A stretch of DNA of 64,000 nt from Pseudomonas kairouanensis (GTDB lineage Bacteria > Pseudomonadota > Gammaproteobacteria > Pseudomonadales > Pseudomonadaceae), in NCBI RefSeq assembly GCF_004682055.1, contig NZ_QUZU01000015.1:62001-126000 (forward strand), written 5' to 3'. A model generated the notes under the pieces. It was not told the DNA's origin. It did not search any database and saw only the letters and a list, made by a program, of their open reading frames with translations. This document shows, one piece after another, positions 26,099-45,661 of this stretch; the stretch's first letter is position 1, and every line of letters starts with the position of its first letter. Both the position numbers and the translations under genes were made by a program.

Positions 26099-29000
26099 AT
26101 GGATAAGACTACCGCTGAACGGATTGCCAAGCGCTTCGTCGGCCTGCCACTTGAGCAGCGTCGCCAGATCCTGGAAAAAATGCATGCCACTGGCCAGAGC
26201 TTCAAGCTGCTGCCCATTGCCGTCACTCGCCACGACGTGGCACGCATCCCGTTGTCCTACGCCCAGCAACGCATGCTGTTCCTGTGGCAACTGGAGCCCA
26301 CCAGTTCGTTCTACAACATCCCGATGGCGGTGCGCCTGACGGGCGATTTGAATCAGGCGGCCCTGGCCGAGGCACTGGCGTTGCTGGTGCAGCGCCACGA
26401 GACCCTGCGTACGCGGCTGATCAGCGAAGAGGGCGAGTTCTACCAGCAAATCCTCGACCATTGCGACGTGTTCCTGGAGCACGCGGACGTAGACGCGCAG
26501 GCGAGCATTGAAGCCTTGGTCAAGGAAGAACTGCGCCGCCCGTTTGACCTGCTGAACGACCCGTTGCTGCGGGTCAAGCTGCTCCGCGTGGACGCTACCC
26601 ACCATGTGTTGACGGTGTGCATGCACCATATTGTCAGCGACGGCTGGTCCAGCGAGCTGATGATCGAAACCTTCGTGCAGTGCTACGACGGCCTGGTGAG
26701 CGGGCGGACTGTGGACCTGGCACCCTTGTCGATCCAGTACGCCGACTACGCGATCTGGCAGCGTGCGTGGCTTGAGGCCGGCGAGGGCGAGCGCCAGTTG
26801 CAGTATTGGCAGCAGCAGTTGGGGGGCGAGCAGCCAGTGCTGGAGCTGCCGTTGGACCACCCACGTCCGGCCCAGGCCAGTTACAAGGGGGCGGTAGTCA
26901 GGGCCGATGTGCCTGCCGCGTTGGCGGCAAGCCTCAAGGCCCTGGCGCAGAAGAATGGCCAGACCCTGTTCATGCTGATGCTGGCGGCGGTGGCCGTGGT
27001 GTTGTCGCGCTACAGCGGGCAGTCGGACATCCGCGTTGGTGTGCCCAACGCCGGGCGCAATCGCAAGGACCTGGAAGGGCTGATCGGCTTTTTCATCAAT
27101 ACCCAGGTCATGCGGGTCCAGGTTGATGAATGCGCCACGTTCAATGGCTTGCTGGAACAGGTCAAGGCAGTGGTTGGCGGCGCCCAGTCGCACCAGGAAC
27201 TGCCGTTCGAACAGCTGGTGGACGCCCTTGCGCCGGAACGCAACCTGAGCCACAACCCGCTGTTCCAGTTCAAGCTCAACCAGAATGTCGCGGGCGAAGC
27301 CAGCAGTGCCGGTGCGCGCAAGACCTTGAGCGGCCTGAGCGTGGAAGAATTCCCCCTCAGTGGCGCCGATGCACGGTTTGACCTGGCATTCGACTTCAGC
27401 GACAGCGCGCAAGGTATCGAGGCGTATTTCACCTACGCCACCGACTTGTTTGAAGCGCCGACCATCCAGCGCATCGCCGAGTCATTGCAACAGGTGTTGC
27501 AACAGTTGGCCCAGGCACCGGCCAGCCGTTTGCTTGATCAGCCGCGCACTGCCTCTACCGCGCTGGCGGGCGATGCCGTCACCTTCGCCCATACGGATTT
27601 CCTCGGGCTGTGGCAGCAGGCGTTGACCGGGGCGGGCGACAAGCCAGCGCTGCGCTGCGGCGCCCAGGTGGTCAGCTATCAGCAGTTGGAGCGCCAGTCC
27701 AACCAATTGGCGGCTTACCTGCGCCAACAGGGCATCGGCGTTGGTGCGCTGGTAGCCCTGTCCCAGGAACGCACCATCGAGTGGGTGACCAGCATCCTCG
27801 CGGTATTGAAAACCGGTGCGGCGTTCCTGCCCCTGGACGGTGCCCAGCCGGCTGAGCGCTTGCAGCAGTTGCTGGTGGACAGCGAGGCCGCGTTATTGAT
27901 TCGTCCGTTGGGCGATGAGACCTTGGCCCGGTTGCACGCCTGCCCGGTATTGGCCTTCGATCCGGCCATCTGGGCTGAATGCAGTGACGCCACGGTGAAC
28001 CTTGACGTGCTGCCGGCACAAACCGCTTATGTGATCTACACCTCGGGCTCCACGGGCCAGCCCAAGGGCGTGGTCCTCAGCCATCAGATGTTGGCCAATT
28101 ACCTGCAAGGGGTTCTGGAGCGCCTGCAGGTGCCGGCCGGAGCCAGCATGGCCATGGCCTCGACGGTGGCGGCAGACCTGGGGCACACCATGTTGTTCGG
28201 GGCGCTGGCCTCCGGTCGCTTGTTGCACTTGCTGTCCAAGGACCATGCGTTCGACCCCGACAGTTTCGCCAGCTACATGAGTGAGCATCAGGTCGATGTG
28301 CTGAAAATCGTGCCCAGCCACTTGCAGGGCCTGCTGCAGGCCGCCAACCCGGCGAATGTGCTGCCTCGGCAATTGCTGGTCGTGGGCGGCGAGGCTTGCC
28401 CCTGGTCCCTGGCGCAGAAAGTGCGGCAACTGCGCCCCGATTGCCGGGTGGTCAACCACTATGGCCCGACGGAAACCACCGTGGGCATCCTCACCCATGA
28501 GGTGCAAGACACCTTGGACGGCTACCGCAGCGTGCCAATCGGCCAGCCGCTGGCCAACAGCTGCGTGCGGGTGCTGGATGGCGGGCTCAACCCGGTCCCA
28601 GAGCGAGTGGCAGGCGAGTTGTACCTGGGCGGCCAGGGCGTGGCCCACGGCTATCTGGGGCGTGCGGCACTGACCGCCGAGCGCTTTGTGCCAGACCCTG
28701 AGGCGCAATACGGTGAGCGGCTGTATCGGGCCGGCGACCGGGCCCGGATCGAACAGGGGCGGGTGGAGTTTCTGGGGCGGGCCGATGAGCAGGTCAAAAT
28801 CCGTGGCTATCGGGTTGAGCCAGGGGAAATTGCTGAACTGCTGCGCCAGCTCGACGGCGTGCAGGATGCCGTTGTCCTGGCGCAAGCGCTGGACAGCGAC
28901 CCCGAGCGCCTGCAACTGGTGGCCTACTGCGTGGCGGCCGACGGCGTCAGCGTCGTGACCTTGGCTGCGCAGTTGCAGGCGCGACTGCCGGACTACATGG

Positions 29001-32000
29001 TCCCGGCCCATATCCTGCTGTTGGAGCGGTTACCACTGACCCCCAACGGCAAGCTGGACAAGCGTGCCCTGCCCAAACCAGAGGTGGTCAGCCGCCAGTA
29101 CGTGGCGCCAGTGGGCGAGGTTGAAGAAAAACTCGCCAGCGTCTGGGCCGACGTGCTCAAGCTGGAGCGCGTGGGCACCAGCGACAACTTTTTCGAGCTG
29201 GGTGGCGATTCGATTCTCAGCCTGCAAATCATTGCCCGAGCCAAGCGCCAGGGCATCAAGATCACCCCCAAGCAGTTGTTCGAGAAACAGACCGTCGGCT
29301 TGCTGGCTCAAGTGGCCAAGCAGATCGAAGAAAAGCCCCGTGCGGCATCGACATCATCGGTGGCAGGCGGCGTGGTGCCGCTGCTGCCGATCCAGCAGCG
29401 GTTTTTCCAGGCGTCGATCCCTCAGCGCCAGCGCTGGAACCAGTCGGTCCTGCTCACTCCAAGCGAGCGCCTTAGTGCGCCGGCCCTGGAAGCTGCCCTG
29501 CAGGCCGTGATGCAGGCGCACGATGCCCTGCGCCTGCGTTTCAGCGAGCAACAGGGTCAATGGCGCGCCGAATTCCAGGCGCCGACGGCATCGAGCGTGC
29601 TGTGGCACAACACCTTGGACGACGCGGCACATCTGACCAATGCCGCCGACGAGGCCCAGGGCAGCCTGGACCTGGAGCGTGGGCAACTGGTGCGCGCCGT
29701 GCTGTTTGATCTGCCGGACGGCCAGCAACGTTTGCTGGTCGTGATCCATCACCTGGTGGTGGACGGTGTGTCATGGCGGGTGCTGCTCGAAGACCTGCAA
29801 ACGGCTTATCAGCAAGCCAGCCAGGGCACGCCTGTGGTGTTGGCAGCCAAGTCCAGTGCCTTGCAGCAATGGGCAGAACACCTGAGCCGCTACGCCAGCG
29901 GTGAGGCGCTGGCGGCCGAGCGCGACTATTGGCTCGCCGCCCTTGGCGATGGTGAGCAGGAACTGCCCTGCGATTCACCCGAGGGAGCCATGACCCATCA
30001 GCAGGCCGCCCATGTGACTTCGCGGCTGGACAAGGCGCTCACACACCAACTGCTCAAGCTGGCGCCGGCGGCGTATCGCACCCAGGTCAACGACCTGCTG
30101 CTCACCGCCTTGGCCCGTACATTGTGCCAATGGAGCGGGCAAGCGGGGGTGAGCATTGCCCTGGAAGGCCATGGCCGCGAAGACTTGTTCGATGACGTTG
30201 ACCTGAGCCGCACCGTGGGGTGGTTCACCAGCCTGTTCCCGGTCCGTCTCACGCCGCACGCCGGCGTGGGCGAGAGCATCAAGCACATCAAGCAGCAACT
30301 GTGGCAGGTGCCCCACAAGGGGGTTGGCTACGGCGTGCTGCGTTACCTCGGTGACGAGGGTTACGCCAGCCAACTGCGGGCCCTGCCCGAGGCGCGGGTG
30401 ACCTTCAATTACCTGGGGCAGTTCGACGGCAGTTTCTCCGCCGATCAGGGCGCGCTGTTTGTGCCGGCCAGCGAAGACTGCGGCCGGCGCCAGGACGATC
30501 ATGCACCGCTGGGCAACTGGTTGAGCATCAATGGCCAGGTGTACAACGGCGAATTGGTTCTGGACTGGACCTATAGCCGGGACATGTTCCGCGAAGAAAC
30601 CCTGCAACAGCTGGCCAGTGCCTATGAGCGGTCACTCAAGGAAGTGATCGAGCATTGCCTGGAGGAAACCAGCCAGGGTGTCACGCCGGGCGATTTCCCG
30701 CTGGCGCGCCTGACGCAAGCGCAATTGGATCGCCTGCCGGTCGCGGCGCGGGACATTGAAGACATCTACCCGTTGTCGCCCATGCAAGAGGGGCTGCTGT
30801 TGCATACCCTGCTGGAGCCGGGCTCGGGCATCTACATGATGCAGTACTGCTATCGGGTGGAGCATGGCATTGATGTACCCGCCTTCATGGAGGCGTGGAA
30901 GGTGGTGGTCGGGCGCCACGAAGTGCTGCGTACGTCCTTTAACTGGGAGGTCAGTGAGCGCATGGTGCAAATCGTTCATCGCCGACAGGAACCCGTCATT
31001 CGTTTCTATGACTGGCAGCACGTCGACAGCGCTGACTACGAAAGCAAGCTGGCCGCCGAACTGGCCGAGGAATTGCGCCAGGGCTTCGACCTGGCCAGGG
31101 AAGTACCCTTTCGTTTGCGCCTGATCCAGCTGGCGCCGGAGCGCTTCGGTTTTGTCTTCAGTAACCACCATGTGCTGCTGGATGCCTGGTGCCGGATGGG
31201 CATCGTGGACGAGTTCTTCAAGGTCTACGAAGGCCTGCTCAAGGGTGAGCAGGTGCAGCTGCCGGTGCCGTCGCGCTACCGTGACTTTATCGCCTTGCTC
31301 GAAGGTTGGGACCAGGACGCCTCCAAGGCCTTCTGGCGCGACAACCTGCGCGGGTTCGAACGGCCGACGCCGTTGCCGTTCGACCACACCATCAACCGTG
31401 AGCAAGGGCAGGCAACGGTCGATGACCGCATTGTCTATTTCAGCCACGAACAAAGTGCGGCCCTGGCCCACAAGGCCCAATCGGCCCAACTGACCGTCAA
31501 CACCCTGGTGCAGGGCGCCTGGGCAATGCTGTTGCAACGCTACAGCGGTGAGCGTGACGTGCTGTTCGGCATCACCGTGGCCGGTCGCCCGGTGGAGTTC
31601 CCGGAAATGCAGGCCACCGTGGGGCTGTTCATCAACAGTATCCCGTTGCGGGTGGCCTTGCCGGGCGCGGGTTCTGCCCAGACGGCGAAGGCCTGGTTGC
31701 AGGCGATGTTCGAGCACAACCTGGACCTGCGTGAGCATGAGCATCTGCCGCTGGTGACCATCCAGGGGTGCAGTGAAATCGGCGCCGGCCAGCCCTTGTT
31801 CGACAGCCTGTTCGTGTTCGAGAACGCGCCGGTGGAGTCCAGTGTTGGCGTGCAGGCGGCCAGCATGAACGTGCAGGCCGGCACCTCGCGTACGCATACC
31901 AACTATCCGATTACCGTGGTGGTCTACCCCGGCGAGGTGTTGGGCTTGCACCTGTCCTACGACCAGCGCCTGTTCGAGGCTGCGACCATCGACGCCTTGC

Positions 32001-34006
32001 TGGCCGACTTCCAGGCCACATTGCTGACACTGGCCGAAGGGCTCGACCAACCGTTCCACCAACTACCAGCCCTGAACCAGGGCATGGGTGAAGACGACCA
32101 GCTGCCTGCTGCGCTGAGCCAGGGCTATGCCCGCTTGTTCGCGGCCAGTGCGATGGAGCATCGCCAGCGTGTGGCTGCCAGTAGCCAGGGCCGCAGTTGG
32201 CGTTATGAGGAACTGGATCGCCAAACCACCCAGTTGGCGCAAGCACTGCAAGCCCGCGGCATTGAGGCCGATGGCCTGGTGGCGGTGTTGGGCGAGCGCG
32301 ACCTGCCGTTGTTGGGCATGGTGGTGGCGACGTTCAAGGCGGGCGGGGGGTACTTGTCGTTGGACCCAGGCTTGCCGGTCAAGCGCCTGGTGGATGTGCT
32401 GGGCCTTAGCAAGGCGTCGGTGCTGGTGTGCGATGCCGCTTGCCAGCCACTGGCGCAACAAGTGCTCGACGGCCTCGCGCAGCCGCCGGTGCTGTTGGTG
32501 TGGGAGCAGGTGCAGGCGCAGCCACCGCTGGCGACGGCACTGCGTGGCGTTCCTGAGGATGCCGCACGCCTGTTGGCCTATGTGATCTTCACCTCCGGCT
32601 CCACGGGTGTGCCCAAAGGGGTGATGGTGGAGCAGGCCGGTATGCTCAATAACCAATTGAGCAAGATCCCGTACCTGGGCTTGTCGTCGGCGGATGTCAT
32701 TGCCCAGACGGCCTCCCAGAGTTTCGACATCAGCGTCTGGCAACTGCTGACCGCCGCACTTTGCGGAGCGCGCGTGGAAATCATCGCGGACGCCATTGCC
32801 CAAGACCCGCAACGCTTGCTGGAGCATGTGCGCAGCAGCGGTGTCAGCGTGCTGGAATGTGTGCCGGCCATGATCCAGGCCGTGCTGGAACTGCCAGCGG
32901 TGCCATTGCCTGCCTTGCGTTACCTGCTGACCACCGGCGAAGCCATGCCGCCCGCGCTGGCGCAGCGCTGGCTGGAGCGTTACCCGCAGATCGAGCTGAT
33001 CAACGCCTATGGCCCGGCCGAATGCTCCGATGACGTCGCCCTGTACCGCGTACGCACAACGGGCGAGCAAGCCCATTTGCCGATTGGCACGCGAACTGAC
33101 CATAACCGTCTGTATGTGCTCAATGACCTGCTCGAACCGATGCCGGTCCGGGCGACGGGCGAGCTGCATATTGCCGGGGTCGGGGTAGGGCGTGGTTACC
33201 TGGGTGATCCGCTGCGGACCGCCTTGAGCTTTGTGCCAGACCCATTCAGTGCCCGTCCCGGCGAGCGCCTGTACCGCAGCGGCGACCTGGCACGCCAGCA
33301 GCCAGACACTGAAGTCTTGGAGTACATCGGGCGTGCGGACTTCCAGGTGAAGATTCGTGGCTACCGCATCGAACTGGGCGAAATCGAGGCGCGCCTGCAA
33401 AGCCATCCGGCGTTGCTCAGCGTAGTCGTGGTGGATGTCGATGGGGCAGGTGGCAAGCAACTGGTTGCCTACTGCGTGCCTCGCGATCTGGCGTTGATCG
33501 ACGCAGGCGGCCAGGCACTGGGCGAGTTGCGTGCCAGCCTGGCCGAGCATGTGCGTGCCAGCCTGCCGGGTTACATGGTCCCGGCGCAGTGGGTGATGTT
33601 GGCCGCGTTGCCGTTGACCGCCAACGGCAAGCTGGACCGCAAGGCACTGCCACAGCCGGATGTCAGCCAGTTGCAGCAGGATTACGTGGCACCGGTCTCG
33701 GCGCTGGAGCAACAGATGGCCGCTATCTGGGCTGATGTTCTGAAAGTGCCCCAGGTTGGCCTGACCGACAACTTCTTCGAACTGGGCGGGCATTCCTTGT
33801 TGGTGGTGCAAGTGGTGGTGCGGGTACGCGAACAGCTGTCGATCGAGGTGAGCCTGCGCGAGCTGTTCGAGCACTCGACACTGGCGGCTTTCAGTCGCGT
33901 GGCAGCGGGCAAGCAAGACCAGAGCGAGTCGATTCACAGCGAATTGGCTAAATCTTTGGAGGCCCTCAAACGTCTTACTACAGAGGAAATTGATGAGTTG
34001 ATTTAA
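26099..34006 (+). CDS. pvdJ: Pyoverdine peptide synthetase, two modules (C-A-T-E-C-A-T), predicted D-Asp then Dab
   Basis: This 2635-residue synthetase starts at the ATG at 26099, 2 bp after the previous stop, with GGAG at 26087-26090. A TTG at 26093 in the same frame is less likely. Module 1 is C-A-T-E. Its carrier motif is GGDS with Ser1038, and the epimerase has HHLVVDGVSW at 1217, EGHGRE, TVGWFTSLFP and VTFNYLGQFD. The pocket reads DLTKVGHVGK (Asp type), so a D-Asp unit is expected. Module 2 begins with a DCL-type C domain (YPLSPMQEGLL, NHHVLLDAW) and has pocket DIWELTADDK, which I recall for 2,4-diaminobutyrate. Its carrier Ser is 2566. It has no thioesterase and passes to the next synthetase. 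Confidence 0.9.
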   Translation: MDKTTAERIAKRFVGLPLEQRRQILEKMHATGQSFKLLPIAVTRHDVARIPLSYAQQRMLFLWQLEPTSSFYNIPMAVRLTGDLNQAALAEALALLVQRHETLRTRLISEEGEFYQQILDHCDVFLEHADVDAQASIEALVKEELRRPFDLLNDPLLRVKLLRVDATHHVLTVCMHHIVSDGWSSELMIETFVQCYDGLVSGRTVDLAPLSIQYADYAIWQRAWLEAGEGERQLQYWQQQLGGEQPVLELPLDHPRPAQASYKGAVVRADVPAALAASLKALAQKNGQTLFMLMLAAVAVVLSRYSGQSDIRVGVPNAGRNRKDLEGLIGFFINTQVMRVQVDECATFNGLLEQVKAVVGGAQSHQELPFEQLVDALAPERNLSHNPLFQFKLNQNVAGEASSAGARKTLSGLSVEEFPLSGADARFDLAFDFSDSAQGIEAYFTYATDLFEAPTIQRIAESLQQVLQQLAQAPASRLLDQPRTASTALAGDAVTFAHTDFLGLWQQALTGAGDKPALRCGAQVVSYQQLERQSNQLAAYLRQQGIGVGALVALSQERTIEWVTSILAVLKTGAAFLPLDGAQPAERLQQLLVDSEAALLIRPLGDETLARLHACPVLAFDPAIWAECSDATVNLDVLPAQTAYVIYTSGSTGQPKGVVLSHQMLANYLQGVLERLQVPAGASMAMASTVAADLGHTMLFGALASGRLLHLLSKDHAFDPDSFASYMSEHQVDVLKIVPSHLQGLLQAANPANVLPRQLLVVGGEACPWSLAQKVRQLRPDCRVVNHYGPTETTVGILTHEVQDTLDGYRSVPIGQPLANSCVRVLDGGLNPVPERVAGELYLGGQGVAHGYLGRAALTAERFVPDPEAQYGERLYRAGDRARIEQGRVEFLGRADEQVKIRGYRVEPGEIAELLRQLDGVQDAVVLAQALDSDPERLQLVAYCVAADGVSVVTLAAQLQARLPDYMVPAHILLLERLPLTPNGKLDKRALPKPEVVSRQYVAPVGEVEEKLASVWADVLKLERVGTSDNFFELGGDSILSLQIIARAKRQGIKITPKQLFEKQTVGLLAQVAKQIEEKPRAASTSSVAGGVVPLLPIQQRFFQASIPQRQRWNQSVLLTPSERLSAPALEAALQAVMQAHDALRLRFSEQQGQWRAEFQAPTASSVLWHNTLDDAAHLTNAADEAQGSLDLERGQLVRAVLFDLPDGQQRLLVVIHHLVVDGVSWRVLLEDLQTAYQQASQGTPVVLAAKSSALQQWAEHLSRYASGEALAAERDYWLAALGDGEQELPCDSPEGAMTHQQAAHVTSRLDKALTHQLLKLAPAAYRTQVNDLLLTALARTLCQWSGQAGVSIALEGHGREDLFDDVDLSRTVGWFTSLFPVRLTPHAGVGESIKHIKQQLWQVPHKGVGYGVLRYLGDEGYASQLRALPEARVTFNYLGQFDGSFSADQGALFVPASEDCGRRQDDHAPLGNWLSINGQVYNGELVLDWTYSRDMFREETLQQLASAYERSLKEVIEHCLEETSQGVTPGDFPLARLTQAQLDRLPVAARDIEDIYPLSPMQEGLLLHTLLEPGSGIYMMQYCYRVEHGIDVPAFMEAWKVVVGRHEVLRTSFNWEVSERMVQIVHRRQEPVIRFYDWQHVDSADYESKLAAELAEELRQGFDLAREVPFRLRLIQLAPERFGFVFSNHHVLLDAWCRMGIVDEFFKVYEGLLKGEQVQLPVPSRYRDFIALLEGWDQDASKAFWRDNLRGFERPTPLPFDHTINREQGQATVDDRIVYFSHEQSAALAHKAQSAQLTVNTLVQGAWAMLLQRYSGERDVLFGITVAGRPVEFPEMQATVGLFINSIPLRVALPGAGSAQTAKAWLQAMFEHNLDLREHEHLPLVTIQGCSEIGAGQPLFDSLFVFENAPVESSVGVQAASMNVQAGTSRTHTNYPITVVVYPGEVLGLHLSYDQRLFEAATIDALLADFQATLLTLAEGLDQPFHQLPALNQGMGEDDQLPAALSQGYARLFAASAMEHRQRVAASSQGRSWRYEELDRQTTQLAQALQARGIEADGLVAVLGERDLPLLGMVVATFKAGGGYLSLDPGLPVKRLVDVLGLSKASVLVCDAACQPLAQQVLDGLAQPPVLLVWEQVQAQPPLATALRGVPEDAARLLAYVIFTSGSTGVPKGVMVEQAGMLNNQLSKIPYLGLSSADVIAQTASQSFDISVWQLLTAALCGARVEIIADAIAQDPQRLLEHVRSSGVSVLECVPAMIQAVLELPAVPLPALRYLLTTGEAMPPALAQRWLERYPQIELINAYGPAECSDDVALYRVRTTGEQAHLPIGTRTDHNRLYVLNDLLEPMPVRATGELHIAGVGVGRGYLGDPLRTALSFVPDPFSARPGERLYRSGDLARQQPDTEVLEYIGRADFQVKIRGYRIELGEIEARLQSHPALLSVVVVDVDGAGGKQLVAYCVPRDLALIDAGGQALGELRASLAEHVRASLPGYMVPAQWVMLAALPLTANGKLDRKALPQPDVSQLQQDYVAPVSALEQQMAAIWADVLKVPQVGLTDNFFELGGHSLLVVQVVVRVREQLSIEVSLRELFEHSTLAAFSRVAAGKQDQSESIHSELAKSLEALKRLTTEEIDELI

Positions 34007-34012
34007 CGCTCC

Positions 34013-34056
34013 CCTGCGGGTCGGCATCCACGCATCACGGATGCCGCGCCCGCAGG
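34013..34056 (+). terminator. Long two-segment hairpin between the second and third NRPS genes
   Basis: CCTGCGGG (34013-34020) pairs with CCCGCAGG (34049-34056), and inside it GGCATCC (34023-34029) pairs with GGATGCC (34039-34045). No T run follows, so this looks like a processing, stability or attenuation structure 7 bp after the stop codon rather than a classic terminator. Confidence 0.5.
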
Positions 34057-34097
34057 CCGTGCCACCGAAGGTGGACACTCATTTTTCAGCATTCAAG

Positions 34098-34121
34098 GAG
34101 CCGGCGAAAGTCCGGCTCTTT
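34098..34121 (+). terminator. Second hairpin in the NRPS intergenic gap
   Basis: GAGCCGG pairs with CCGGCTC around CGAAAGT and is followed by a short TTT. It could be a weak intrinsic terminator or attenuator about 70 bp before the next start. No PvdS box was found in this 184-bp gap. Confidence 0.45.
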
Positions 34122-34190
34122 CATGTGCTCAACACCCACGCGTGCGTGCCCCAGGCGTGTTGAGCCGATATCTTTGTAGGAGAGGTTCAA

Positions 34191-44582
<10,392 letters not shown>

Positions 44583-44599
44583 ACCTAGAACCCGTCGCT

Positions 44600-44623
44600 G
44601 GGCACCCCCGTGTGGGGGTGCCC
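44600..44623 (+). terminator. Ten-pair hairpin after the terminal NRPS gene
   Basis: GGGCACCCCC pairs perfectly with GGGGGTGCCC around GTGT. It lacks a T tract. It lies between the NRPS stop and the Shine-Dalgarno sequence of the hydrolase gene, so it may adjust read-through or protect the 3' end of the long NRPS message. Confidence 0.5.
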
Positions 44624-44642
44624 ATTTGGAGAATCCTTGATC

Positions 44643-45602
44643 ATGCCTCTCAATCCTGACCTCGCCGCTTACCTGGAACTGGTGGGCAGCGGCCGTCGCA
44701 GCGGTAAAGCCTTGCCGATGCATCACCTGCAACCGGAGGAAGCCCGACGCCAGTTCGACCAGTCTTCAGCGCTGATGGACCCCGGTGCCGATGAGCCCGA
44801 ATTCATCCAGTCAGTGTCCTTGACGGCCCGCGACGGCCAGCGTTTGCAAGCTCGGCTGTACCGACCACCGGAGTGGGACGCCAGCCAACACAGTGGTGCC
44901 GTGTTGTACTTGCACGGCGGCGGTTATGTGGTGGGCAGCCTGGATTCCCACGATGCCCTGTGCTGGAACCTGGCTCTGGATTCGGGCTTGCCGGTGCTCT
45001 CGCTGGAGTACCGTTTGGCCCCGCAGTGGCGCTTTCCCACGGCCTTCAACGATGCCGAGGATGCTTGGCAGTGGTTGGCCCTCAATGCACGGGAGCTGGG
45101 TATAGACCCTGAGCGCATGGCTGTGGTGGGTGACAGTGTCGGCGGCAGCCTGGCCACCGTATTGGCCAACAGCCTGGCAGCCCAGCAGGCCCTGCCGCAC
45201 CCGCGTTTGCAGGTGTTGATCTATCCGGTCACCGATGCCAGCCGTGTCAGTGCCTCGGTGGAGCGCTATGGCGTCGGCCATTTGCTGGAGAAGGACACTC
45301 TGGAGTGGTTCTACCAGCAGTACCAGACAACCCCGGCCGACCGACTGGACCCACGCTTTTCGCCGCTGTTGGGGGCGGTGAATGCGCAGGTGGCACCGGT
45401 ATTGCTCATTGTTGCGCAGTGCGATCCCTTGCATGACGAGGCGGTGGCCTATGCGCGGCATCTTGAGACCGGTGGCGTGGCGGTGCAGTTGGAAGTCTAC
45501 GATGGCATGTGCCATGACTTCCTGCGGATGGGGTCGATCATTGACGAGGCAGACCTGGCCCGTGAGCGAATCGTCGAGGCGCTGGCCCAGCGGCTGGGTT
45601 GA
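44643..45602 (+). CDS. Alpha/beta hydrolase of the hormone-sensitive-lipase family
   Basis: The 319-residue protein has the family oxyanion motif HGGGYVVGS at about residues 92-100 and the nucleophile elbow GDSVGGS, where the more usual residue after Ser is Ala. The acid is probably Asp in AQCDPLHDEA, and a C-terminal His lies in DGMCHDFLRMGSI. Such enzymes hydrolyse short acyl esters or amides. There is no signal peptide, so it is cytoplasmic. The ATG at 44643 has GGAG 11 bp before it and follows the terminal NRPS by 60 bp, so it is probably co-transcribed with pyoverdine assembly. A role such as editing or deacylating a precursor is possible but unproven. It ends at a bidirectional terminator. 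Confidence 0.8.
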   Translation: MPLNPDLAAYLELVGSGRRSGKALPMHHLQPEEARRQFDQSSALMDPGADEPEFIQSVSLTARDGQRLQARLYRPPEWDASQHSGAVLYLHGGGYVVGSLDSHDALCWNLALDSGLPVLSLEYRLAPQWRFPTAFNDAEDAWQWLALNARELGIDPERMAVVGDSVGGSLATVLANSLAAQQALPHPRLQVLIYPVTDASRVSASVERYGVGHLLEKDTLEWFYQQYQTTPADRLDPRFSPLLGAVNAQVAPVLLIVAQCDPLHDEAVAYARHLETGGVAVQLEVYDGMCHDFLRMGSIIDEADLARERIVEALAQRLG

Positions 45603-45617
45603 CTTTGCAAGCGGCAT

Positions 45618-45652
45618 AAAAAAACCGCAGCCCTTGGGCTGCGGTTTTTTTT
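45618..45652. terminator. Bidirectional intrinsic terminator
   Basis: AAAAAAACCGCAGCCC and GGGCTGCGGTTTTTTTT flank a two-base TT loop. The A and T runs on both sides of a nine-pair GC stem make it functional on both strands. It separates the hydrolase from the convergent fpvA. Confidence 0.93.
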
Positions 45653-45661
45653 ACGGGTGGA

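Noticed and set aside
26090..26110. A frameshift or split gene at the junction of the first two NRPSs
   Set aside because: The first ends after a complete carrier domain and the second begins with its own N-terminal linker and C domain, so these are two intact proteins.
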